Notes under the pieces: model-generated
What the model was told of the DNA's origin: nothing
Seen by the model: the letters and a program-made list of their open reading frames with translations, nothing else
Database searches by the model: none
Made by a program: the position numbers and the translations under genes
Assembly (NCBI RefSeq): GCF_028682475.1
Contig: NZ_JANHLE010000035.1
Location: forward strand, 1-59,142
DNA: 59,142 bases
Source: Pseudomonas putida
GTDB lineage: Bacteria > Pseudomonadota > Gammaproteobacteria > Pseudomonadales > Pseudomonadaceae
Direction of reading: 5' to 3'
Shown here: piece by piece, positions 24,277 to 31,963 of the stretch
Numbering within the stretch: the stretch's first letter is position 1
Layout of the letters: each line of letters opens with the position of its first letter

Positions 24277-26970
24277 TCAGGCGCCAGGTCCGCGTGGATA
24301 ACGCTTGAGTTTGTTGACCAGTTCGGCCCCGGGAATAGGCCGGTCGAACAGATAGCCCTGGCCGACATCACAGCGGTGACGCCGCAGGAACGCCAGCTGC
24401 TCGGCGGTCTCGATGCCTTCGGCGACCACCTTGAGCTTGAGGTTGTGGGCCATGGCCACTACTGCCGAGGTGATTTCCATGTCGTCCTGGTTGTCGGGGA
24501 TTTCATGAATGAAGCTGCGGTCGATCTTGATGATGTCGATCGGGAACTTCTTCAGGTAACTGAGCGAAGAATAGCCGGTACCGAAATCATCCATGGCCAG
24601 GGTCAGCCCCAGCTGCTTGAGCTGGTCGAGCTGGCGGTGGGTGTCTTCGGTGGCTTCGAGCAGCAGGCCTTCGGTCAGCTCCAGCTCCAGCAGATGCGGC
24701 GGGAGGGCTTCTTCCTCGAGGATATTGGCGATCGAGGCAACCAACTCAGGATCGGAGAACTGCTTGGGCGACAGGTTGATCGCCACCTGCAGGTTGCCCA
24801 GCCCTTCGGTGCGCAACTTCTGGCTCATGCGGCAGGCCTGGCGGGCGATCCACTTGCCGATCGGGATGATCAGCCCGGTTTCCTCGGCAACGCTGATGAA
24901 CTGGTCCGGGCGGATCATGCCCTTGTCCGGATGGTTCCAGCGCAGCAGCGCTTCCAGGCCCAGCAGGCGGCCGCTGCGCAGGCACAGCTTGGGCTGGTAG
25001 AAGACATCCAGCTCGTTCTGGGTCAGGGCCCGGCGCAGGTTGTTTTCGACGAACAGCTTGTAGCTGGCTTCGGCATTCAAGGCCTCGGTGAACACCTGGG
25101 CCTGGTGCTTGCCGTTGGCTTTGGCCTTGTGCAGGGCCAGCCCTGCGTTTTTCATCAGGGTCTGCGGATCGCGGCCATGCAACGGCGCACAGGCCAGGCC
25201 CACGGAGCCGGTGACGTTGATCAGCTGGTTGTCGACGAACAGCGGCTTGTCGAGGGTCCTGAGCAGTTGCTGGGCAATCTGCTTGCCGTCTTTGAGGTCG
25301 GTGTCTTCGAGCAGCACGGCGAACTCGTTACTGGCAAAGCGCGCCAGGCTGCCGCCGGCGCTGAGGCTGTTGCGCAGGCGCCGGGCCAGGCTGATCAGCA
25401 GTTTGTCGCCGGTCTGGTGGCCGAGGCTGTCGTTGATCCGCTTGAAGTTGTCGATGTCCACCAGCAGCAGGCAGATAGGGCTGTCGCTGTCGCGGGCGAA
25501 GCGTTCGTCAAGGTTGCGGATGAACGCCGGCCGGTTGCCGAGGCTGGTCAGGTTGTCGGTGTAGGCCAGGCGTTCGATGCGCTGTTGGGCCAGCTTGCTC
25601 TGGGTAATGTCTTCGTAGATGCCGATGTAATGGGTCAGCTCGCGGTTGTCACCGTAGACCTTGGAAATCGACAACTGCCCCCAGTAGGGCTCGAGATTCT
25701 TGCGCCGGCTCTTGAATTCGCCCTGCCAGCTGTTGCCCATGGCCAGGCTGGAAGGGGCGTCGAACAGCAGCTCGCTGAGGTTTTCCAGGGCCGGTAGCTC
25801 GGAGAGGCGATGGCCATGAACCTCGTCAGTACTGTACTGGGTGATGGCGGTGAAACTGGGGTTGACGTACTCGACCACGCCATCGCGGTTGACCAGCAAA
25901 AAGGCGTTGGCACTCTGTTCGACAGCACGCTGGAACAAGTGCAGGGCGTTGGTGGCGGTCCGCCGGTTGTGGTTGTTGATGACCTGGGCGAACTGATCGG
26001 CGAGCTCGCCGGCAAAGGCGATTTCATCCGACTGCCAGGCCCGTGCCGAGCCGGTGTGTTCCAGGCAAAGCACGCCGACCACCTGGCCATCGATGCGGAT
26101 ACTGGCATCAAGCATGGCGTTGATGTCGCGCGGGCGCAGGCTTTCGGCCATTTCCCGGGTGCGCGGATCGTGACTGGCGTTGTGGGCGTCGATAGCGCGG
26201 CTGGTGTGCAGGGCGTCGAGGTAGTCGGGAAAGCAGCTGGCGTCGATGGGCTCGGGCAGGTGGTATTGCTGGCTCTCGCGGTAGTACGCGGAGATAGGCT
26301 CCAGGCGCTGGCCTTCCAGGTACCAGATGCTCGCACATTCGATCTTGTAGATCTCACAAGCGCTGCGGGTGATCAGCTCGGCCGCTTCGAGCAGCGAGTT
26401 GCTGGCGCTGTAGCGATGGCGGGCGAGGTGCAGGATCAGCTCTTGCTGGGCACGCACCCGTTCCAGATGTTCAAGTTGTTCCTGCTGCGCCTGCTGGTTG
26501 AGTTGCAGGGCGATCTGCAGGCGGTTGTTGCGGGTTTCCAGGTCGGCGGCGCTGAGGTCCGGGCCGTCACCGGGCTGGGTGTCGATGACCATCAGGTAGC
26601 CGCGCAGCAACTGGCGGTTGTGCTGTTTGTAGGCTTCACCGAGTTCCAGCAGGTGCAGTGGTCCTTGCGCGGTGTGCAGGGTATAGCGCACCAGGTAGTG
26701 CGGGCGCTGGCCCAGCTGCAGCTGGATGTCGTCATGCAGTTTGTAGCGAGCCTCGGGTTCCATCAGGCTGGCGTAGGGCGAGCCGACCAGGGCGCAGAGC
26801 TCGACCGCGGCCAGGCCGAACTGGCGTTCGCAGGCAGGGTCGAGGTACAGCAGGGCCCAACTGGCTTCATTCAGCCGTTCGAAACGCAGCATGCCGAGCC
26901 GCGAAGGCACGGGCAACTGCGTCACGACCTCGGCCACCATACGGCTGGCGGCATCGGGTTGGCTTTTCAT
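24277..26970 (-). CDS. dipA: DipA-like cyclic-di-GMP phosphodiesterase (PAS-GAF-PAS-GGDEF-EAL)
   Basis: An 897-aa cytoplasmic protein with no TM segments. Order: an N-terminal PAS-like domain (about 25-130), a coiled coil (about 140-175), GAF (about 180-335), PAS (about 340-455), GGDEF (about 460-620) and EAL (about 640-890). The GGDEF signature is degenerate (FASNEF), so cyclase activity is unlikely and the domain may bind GTP to regulate. The EAL domain keeps EALLRW, the NLSPKQF segment, DDFGTGYSS and the loop KIDRSFI, so it should hydrolyse c-di-GMP. The ASNEF variant and the location between aceF and msrA match P. aeruginosa DipA (Pch), needed for biofilm dispersion. Confidence 0.9.
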   Translation of the reverse strand: MKSQPDAASRMVAEVVTQLPVPSRLGMLRFERLNEASWALLYLDPACERQFGLAAVELCALVGSPYASLMEPEARYKLHDDIQLQLGQRPHYLVRYTLHTAQGPLHLLELGEAYKQHNRQLLRGYLMVIDTQPGDGPDLSAADLETRNNRLQIALQLNQQAQQEQLEHLERVRAQQELILHLARHRYSASNSLLEAAELITRSACEIYKIECASIWYLEGQRLEPISAYYRESQQYHLPEPIDASCFPDYLDALHTSRAIDAHNASHDPRTREMAESLRPRDINAMLDASIRIDGQVVGVLCLEHTGSARAWQSDEIAFAGELADQFAQVINNHNRRTATNALHLFQRAVEQSANAFLLVNRDGVVEYVNPSFTAITQYSTDEVHGHRLSELPALENLSELLFDAPSSLAMGNSWQGEFKSRRKNLEPYWGQLSISKVYGDNRELTHYIGIYEDITQSKLAQQRIERLAYTDNLTSLGNRPAFIRNLDERFARDSDSPICLLLVDIDNFKRINDSLGHQTGDKLLISLARRLRNSLSAGGSLARFASNEFAVLLEDTDLKDGKQIAQQLLRTLDKPLFVDNQLINVTGSVGLACAPLHGRDPQTLMKNAGLALHKAKANGKHQAQVFTEALNAEASYKLFVENNLRRALTQNELDVFYQPKLCLRSGRLLGLEALLRWNHPDKGMIRPDQFISVAEETGLIIPIGKWIARQACRMSQKLRTEGLGNLQVAINLSPKQFSDPELVASIANILEEEALPPHLLELELTEGLLLEATEDTHRQLDQLKQLGLTLAMDDFGTGYSSLSYLKKFPIDIIKIDRSFIHEIPDNQDDMEITSAVVAMAHNLKLKVVAEGIETAEQLAFLRRHRCDVGQGYLFDRPIPGAELVNKLKRYPRGPGA

Positions 26971-27107
26971 TGAGGGCTCGCTTCAAGAAGGCTGTTCGCG
27001 AAGATAGCGCAATCTGCTACCCGGCGTTTTGGCAAGGTTGCATCATGCGCTTGAGGCTGACAAGCCTGCATCTACTGTGTCGGCATCGAAGCTGAGATCT
27101 TAAGTGC

Positions 27108-27179
27108 GGTGGGAGCGGGCTTGCCCCGCGATTGCGAGCTGTCAGCCCCATCGCATCGCGGGGCAAGCCCGCTCCCACC
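27108..27179. repeat. REPIN, 72 nt, conserved 22-nt core (copy 2)
   Basis: Arms at 27108-27132 and 27155-27179 with a 22-nt core (begins TGCGAGCTGTCAG). It sits in the 319-nt gene-free gap between aceF and dipA. That gap also holds the two hairpins described next and, near 26971-27100, presumably the dipA promoter, which I could not define. Confidence 0.93.
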
Positions 27180-27192
27180 GGGAATCACAGGC

Positions 27193-27220
27193 AAAAAAAA
27201 GCCCCGCCAAAGTGACGGGG
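27193..27220 (-). terminator. Rho-independent terminator of aceEF
   Basis: On the minus strand, an 8-bp GC-rich stem (CCCCGTCA / TGGCGGGG) is followed by C and eight T residues. It is 70 nt beyond the aceF stop. Confidence 0.88.
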
Positions 27221-27253
27221 TTGAGGTACGAGCGTGGCAGCTCGAAAAGGGAG

Positions 27254-27281
27254 CCTGTCTCCCCCGGCAGGGGGAGACAGG
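27254..27281 (-). terminator. Perfect 12-bp hairpin directly after aceF
   Basis: Inverted repeat CCTGTCTCCCCC / GGGGGAGACAGG with a 4-nt loop, 8 nt after the aceF stop codon. No T-run follows. It may protect the 3' end or pause polymerase ahead of the terminator at 27193-27220. Confidence 0.5.
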
Positions 27282-27289
27282 AAACAGCA

Positions 27290-28921
27290 TTACAGCAGCA
27301 TGGTGCGGATGTCGGTCAGCAGGTCGCCCAGGCGCTTGGTGAAGCGCGCGGCGGCTGCACCGTTGATCACACGGTGATCGTAGGACAGCGACAGCGGCAG
27401 CATCAGCTTCGGCTGGAAGGCTTTGCCGTCCCAGACTGGCTGGATGGTGGCCTTGGAAACACCGAGGATCGCCACTTCCGGCGCGTTGACGATCGGCGTG
27501 AAGCCGGTGCCGCCAATGTGACCGAGGCTGGAGATGGTGAAGCAGGCGCCTTGCATATCGTCAGCCGAGAGTTTTTTGGTCCGGGCTTTTTCAGCCAGGG
27601 CCGCCGCTTCGCCAGCCAGTTGCAGCAGGCTCTTCTGGTCGACGTTCTTGATCACCGGGACCAGCAGGCCATCCGGGGTGTCGACGGCGAAACCGACGTT
27701 GACGTACTTCTTGCGGATGATCGCTTTGCCGCTAGGCGCCAGCGAGCTGTTGAAGTCCGGCAGTTCCTTGAGCAGGTGAGCACAGGCCTTGAGCAGCAGC
27801 GGCAGGACGGTCAGCTTGACGCCGGCCTTCTCGGCAACGGCTTTCTGCGCAACGCGGAAGGCTTCCAGCTCAGTGATGTCGGCCGAGTCGAACTGGGTTA
27901 CGTGAGGCACGTTCAGCCAGCTGCGATGCAGGTTGGTAGCACCCATCTGCATCAGGCGGGTCATCGGCACTTCTTCGATTTCGCCGAAACGGCTGAAGTC
28001 GACTTCCGGAATCGGCGGGATGCCTGCACCACCGGTTGCACCGGCGGCTGGAGCTTCCTTGGCCTTCTGCATCATGGCCTTGACGTAAACCTGCACGTCT
28101 TCCTTGAGGATACGACCGTGCGGGCCGGTGGCAGCCACAGCGCTCAGCTCGACGCCAAACTCACGGGCCAGCTGACGCACGGCAGGGCCGGCGTGAACCT
28201 TGGCACCGTTGGCGGCCGCAGGAGCAGCCGTTGGCGCGGCAGCCGGGGCAGCAGCAGGTGCAGGCGTAGCAGCTGGTGCAGCTTCAGCTTTGGCTGGCGC
28301 CGGAGCGGCAGCGGCAGGTGCTGGAGCGGCAGCCGGCGCGGCACCGGCAACTTTCAGCTTGAGGATCAGGTCGCCGGTACCGACTTCGTCGTCCAGCTTG
28401 GCAATCACGGCTTCGACCACGCCAGCGGCTGGAGACGGGATCTCCATCGAGGCTTTGTCCGATTCCAGGGTGATCAGCGACTGGTCGGCTTCGACGGTGT
28501 CGCCGACCTTGACCAGCACTTCGATGATCTTGGCTTTGCCCGAGGAGCCGATGTCCGGAACGTGGATGTCCTGAACAGTGGCAGCCGCCGGGGCAGTTGC
28601 CGGAGCAGGAGCAGCCTCTGCAGCCGCAGCGGCAGCGGGTGCAGCCGCAACCGGGGCAGCGGCCGGAGCCTCAGGCGCCGCAGCGGCGCCCTCGACTTCC
28701 AGTTCCATCAGCTCGTCGCCTTCTTTCAGGCGATCGCCGAGCTTGACCTTCAGCGACTTGATCACGCCGGCCTTGGGGGCCGGGATCTCCATGGAGGCCT
28801 TGTCGGACTCCAGGGTCAGCAGGCTCTGGTCAGCCTCGATGCGGTCGCCGACTTTGACGAACAGTTCAATGATTTCACCTTCACCGCTGCCGATGTCAGG
28901 TACGCGAATGAGTTCGCTCAC
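27290..28921 (-). CDS. aceF: Pyruvate dehydrogenase E2, dihydrolipoyl acetyltransferase
   Basis: A 543-aa core subunit of the pyruvate dehydrogenase complex. Two lipoyl domains carry lysines Lys41 and Lys156 in identical ESDKASMEIP contexts. Alanine/proline-rich flexible linkers (about 78-115 and 192-240) separate these from the peripheral-subunit-binding domain (about 245-285) and the catalytic domain. The active site is His516 with Asn520 (DHRVINGAAAARF). Asn replaces the Asp of E. coli but is the known residue in Azotobacter and pseudomonads. Two lipoyl domains rather than three is usual here. It starts 13 nt after aceE and is followed by a terminator. Confidence 0.98.
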   Translation of the reverse strand: MSELIRVPDIGSGEGEIIELFVKVGDRIEADQSLLTLESDKASMEIPAPKAGVIKSLKVKLGDRLKEGDELMELEVEGAAAAPEAPAAAPVAAAPAAAAAAEAAPAPATAPAAATVQDIHVPDIGSSGKAKIIEVLVKVGDTVEADQSLITLESDKASMEIPSPAAGVVEAVIAKLDDEVGTGDLILKLKVAGAAPAAAPAPAAAAPAPAKAEAAPAATPAPAAAPAAAPTAAPAAANGAKVHAGPAVRQLAREFGVELSAVAATGPHGRILKEDVQVYVKAMMQKAKEAPAAGATGGAGIPPIPEVDFSRFGEIEEVPMTRLMQMGATNLHRSWLNVPHVTQFDSADITELEAFRVAQKAVAEKAGVKLTVLPLLLKACAHLLKELPDFNSSLAPSGKAIIRKKYVNVGFAVDTPDGLLVPVIKNVDQKSLLQLAGEAAALAEKARTKKLSADDMQGACFTISSLGHIGGTGFTPIVNAPEVAILGVSKATIQPVWDGKAFQPKLMLPLSLSYDHRVINGAAAARFTKRLGDLLTDIRTMLL

Positions 28922-28934
28922 TTAAAAATACTCC

Positions 28935-31580
28935 TCAGCAGTCCAGTGGGTTGCGTTTGTCCGGGTCGATACCGAACTTGGCGATGGCGTCGGCCACAAC
29001 CTTGGGTTCGATCTCGCCACGGTCAGCCAAGGCTTCCAGTGCAGCCAGCACGACGAAGTGACGGTCGACTTCGAAGAAGTGACGCAGCTTCTTGCGGCTG
29101 TCGCTGCGACCGAAACCATCGGTACCCAGGACTTTGAACTCTTTGCTCGGCACCCACTGGCGAATCTGTTCGGCGAACAGCTTCATGTAGTCGGTGGAGG
29201 CGATGACCGGGCCCTTACGGCCAGCCAGGCACTCTTCGACGTAGGTGATCTGTGGCTTCTGACCAGGCTTGAGACGGTTGCTGCGCTCTACGGCCAGGCC
29301 GTCGCGACGCAGTTCGTTGAAGCTGGTGACGCTCCAGACGTCGGCACCGACGTTGAACTCTTCACGCAGGATCTTCGCCGCTTCACGCACTTCACGCAGG
29401 ATGGTGCCGGAGCCCATCAGCTGAACGTGGTGTGCCGCTTCGCGGGTGTCTTCCTCGAGCAGGTACATGCCCTTGATGATGCCTTCCTCGGCGCCGGCAG
29501 GGATCGCAGGCTGGGTGTAGGCTTCGTTCATCACGGTGATGTAGTAGAAGACGTCCTGTTGCTCTTCGGTCATCTTCTTCATGCCGTCCTGAATGATCAC
29601 CGCCAGCTCGTAGCCGTAGGTCGGATCATAAGTGCGGCAGTTCGGGATGGTCGCGGCCAGCATGTGGCTGTGACCGTCTTCGTGCTGCAGGCCTTCACCG
29701 TTGAGGGTGGTACGGCCGGCAGTACCGCCGATCAGGAAGCCACGGGTACGGCTGTCGCCAGCGGCCCAGGCCAGGTCACCGATACGCTGGAAGCCGAACA
29801 TCGAGTAGAAGATGTAGAACGGCAGCATCGGCTGGTTGTGGTTCGAGTACGAAGTACCGGCAGCGATGAAGGAGGACATGGCGCCCGCTTCGTTGATGCC
29901 TTCTTCGAGGATCTGACCTTTCTTGTCTTCGCGGTAGAACATCACCTGGTCTTTATCGACTGGCTCGTAGAGCTGGCCGACGGACGAGTAGATGCCCAGC
30001 TGGCGGAACATGCCTTCCATACCGAAGGTACGGGCTTCGTCCGGGATGATCGGCACGATGCGCTGGCCGATTTCCTTGTCCTTGACCAGCTGCGCGAGGA
30101 TCCGCACGAAGGCCATGGTGGTGGAGATTTCGCGGTCGCCCGAGCCGTCCAGGATTGCCTTGAGGGTTTCCAGTGGCGGGGTCGGGATGCTGAAGCTCTT
30201 GGCGCGGCGCTGCGGCACGAAACCGCCCAGGGCAGAACGGCGCTCGGCCAGGTAACGGGCTTCGGCGCTGCCTTCTTCCGGTTTGAAGAACGGCAGGTTT
30301 TCCAGCTCTTCGTCCTTGACCGGGATGTCGAAACGGTCGCGGAAGTGACGCAGGCTGTCGACGTCGACCTTCTTGGTGTTGTGCGCGGTGTTCTTGGCTT
30401 CGCCAGCACCGGTGCCGTAGCCCTTGATGGTCTTGGCCAGGATCACGGTCGGCTGGTCTTTGTGGTTGACCGCCTGGTGGTAGGCTGCATAGACCTTGTA
30501 CGGGTCGTGGCCACCACGGTTGAGCTTCCAGATCTCGTCGTCGGACAGGTCTTCGACCATGGCCTTGAGCTCCGGGGTGTTGAAGAAGTGCTCACGGACG
30601 AACGCGCCGTCCTTGGCCTTGTAGTTCTGGTACTCGCCGTCGATGACTTCGTCCATGCGGCGCTGCAGGATACCGTCGACGTCTTTGGCCAGCAGTGGGT
30701 CCCAGAAACGGCCCCAGACCACTTTGTTGACGTTCCAGCCACCGCCACGGAACACGCCTTCGAGTTCCTGGATGATCTTGCCGTTGCCGCGAACCGGGCC
30801 GTCGAGGCGCTGCAGGTTGCAGTTGATGACGAAGATCAGGTTGTCCAGCTTCTCGCGGCCAGCCAGCGAGATTGCACCCAGCGATTCCGGCTCGTCGCAC
30901 TCGCCGTCGCCCATGAAGCACCAGACTTTCTGCTTGCCGGCAGGAATGTAGCCGCGGCTTTCCAGGTACTTCATGAAGCGCGCCTGGTAGATCGCCTGGA
31001 TAGGACCCAGACCCATGGAAACGGTCGGGAACTGCCAGAAGTCAGGCATCAGCCAAGGGTGCGGGTAGGACGACAGGCCCTGGCCATCGACTTCCTGACG
31101 GAAGTTGTTCATCTGGTCTTCGCTGATCCGGCCTTCCATGAAGGCGCGGGCGTAGACGCCAGGCGAGGCGTGGCCCTGGAAGAAGATCAGGTCGCCGCCG
31201 TGCTCGTCGGTCGGGGCCTGGAAGAAGTAGTTGAAGCCGATGTCGTACAAGGTGGCACTGGAGGCGAAGCTCGAAATGTGGCCGCCCAGGTCCGAGTCTT
31301 TCAGGTTGGTGCGCATCACCATGGCCAGCGCGTTCCAACGCACCAACGAGCGAATGCGGCGTTCCATGAACAGGTCGCCAGGCATGCGTGCTTCGTGGGT
31401 AACAGGGATGGTGTTGCGGTATGGCGTGGTGATGGCATAAGGCAGCTGGGAGCCACTACGGGTGGCCAGCTCGCCCATACGGGTCATCAGATAGTGAGCG
31501 CGGTCTTCGCCTTCTTTGTCGAGAACCGACTCCAGGGCGTCCAGCCATTCCTGGGTTTCGACGGGATCGAGGTCTTGCAT
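28935..31580 (-). CDS. aceE: Pyruvate dehydrogenase E1 (homodimeric type)
   Basis: An 881-aa TPP enzyme decarboxylating pyruvate and acetylating the E2 lipoyl arms. The TPP motif runs from GDG at residues 224-226 to NCN at 253-255. The catalytic loop region around SNHNQPMLPFYIFYSMFGFQ is intact. GGAGC precedes the ATG at 31580. It is the first gene of aceEF, and its promoter region holds two palindromic operator candidates. Length is standard for the single-chain E1. Confidence 0.98.
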   Translation of the reverse strand: MQDLDPVETQEWLDALESVLDKEGEDRAHYLMTRMGELATRSGSQLPYAITTPYRNTIPVTHEARMPGDLFMERRIRSLVRWNALAMVMRTNLKDSDLGGHISSFASSATLYDIGFNYFFQAPTDEHGGDLIFFQGHASPGVYARAFMEGRISEDQMNNFRQEVDGQGLSSYPHPWLMPDFWQFPTVSMGLGPIQAIYQARFMKYLESRGYIPAGKQKVWCFMGDGECDEPESLGAISLAGREKLDNLIFVINCNLQRLDGPVRGNGKIIQELEGVFRGGGWNVNKVVWGRFWDPLLAKDVDGILQRRMDEVIDGEYQNYKAKDGAFVREHFFNTPELKAMVEDLSDDEIWKLNRGGHDPYKVYAAYHQAVNHKDQPTVILAKTIKGYGTGAGEAKNTAHNTKKVDVDSLRHFRDRFDIPVKDEELENLPFFKPEEGSAEARYLAERRSALGGFVPQRRAKSFSIPTPPLETLKAILDGSGDREISTTMAFVRILAQLVKDKEIGQRIVPIIPDEARTFGMEGMFRQLGIYSSVGQLYEPVDKDQVMFYREDKKGQILEEGINEAGAMSSFIAAGTSYSNHNQPMLPFYIFYSMFGFQRIGDLAWAAGDSRTRGFLIGGTAGRTTLNGEGLQHEDGHSHMLAATIPNCRTYDPTYGYELAVIIQDGMKKMTEEQQDVFYYITVMNEAYTQPAIPAGAEEGIIKGMYLLEEDTREAAHHVQLMGSGTILREVREAAKILREEFNVGADVWSVTSFNELRRDGLAVERSNRLKPGQKPQITYVEECLAGRKGPVIASTDYMKLFAEQIRQWVPSKEFKVLGTDGFGRSDSRKKLRHFFEVDRHFVVLAALEALADRGEIEPKVVADAIAKFGIDPDKRNPLDC

Positions 31581-31963
31581 GGCTTGCTCCAGGGCGGAAA
31601 GGCTTCCAGAATCGGTTGCCTGAGTTTGCGACTGGCCTTTTGGGCAGACGACATGAAATTCTTGGATTACCGGAGAGTGTACCGGCGTTGTGTAGTTTTA
31701 CTACAAATGAATCACCATTTCATGCTTTTGAAGTGAAGAAGCAGTAGTAAAACTACAGAAAAATGGCTCGTGGCCTCTGTTCGGGTTGTGAGAAAAATCG
31801 ATACCGGTAGTTAAAAACAAGTTAAGAAAAGGTTTGCTGCGATGGTTTCTGCCAGAGAATCATGTTTTTCAGCTATTTCTAACTTTTGTATGACAGTCCA
31901 ACCGTGGTCAGGTTTCCCTCGTCCGCTCGCTGCCAATCTTTTCTCGCCGATCAAGGATAGACC
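31581..31963. promoter_or_regulatory. Divergent aceE / glnE promoter region
   Basis: This 383-nt gap without a gene serves both operons. It holds the perfect palindrome TGTAGT-TTT-ACTACA at 31691-31705 and a second copy GTAGT-AAA-ACTAC at 31744-31756. Their centres are 52 bp apart, about five helical turns. On the aceE strand a -10-like TACACT lies just downstream of the first palindrome, so a bound protein would block or contact polymerase. The TAGT-N3-ACTA form is that of a GntR-family (PdhR-like) operator, but the protein is not identified. Confidence 0.7.

Noticed and set aside
27290..28921. Active-site mutation in AceF (Asn520 for Asp)
   Set aside because: Asn at this position is the normal residue in Azotobacter and Pseudomonas E2, so it is not a defect.
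29058..31736. An 892-codon open frame antisense to aceE
   Set aside because: A typical GC-rich shadow of a real gene. The opposite strand encodes a clear pyruvate dehydrogenase E1. The same applies to long antisense frames over aceF, dipA, the TonB receptor (46077-48683), soxA and glcB (53637-56192).
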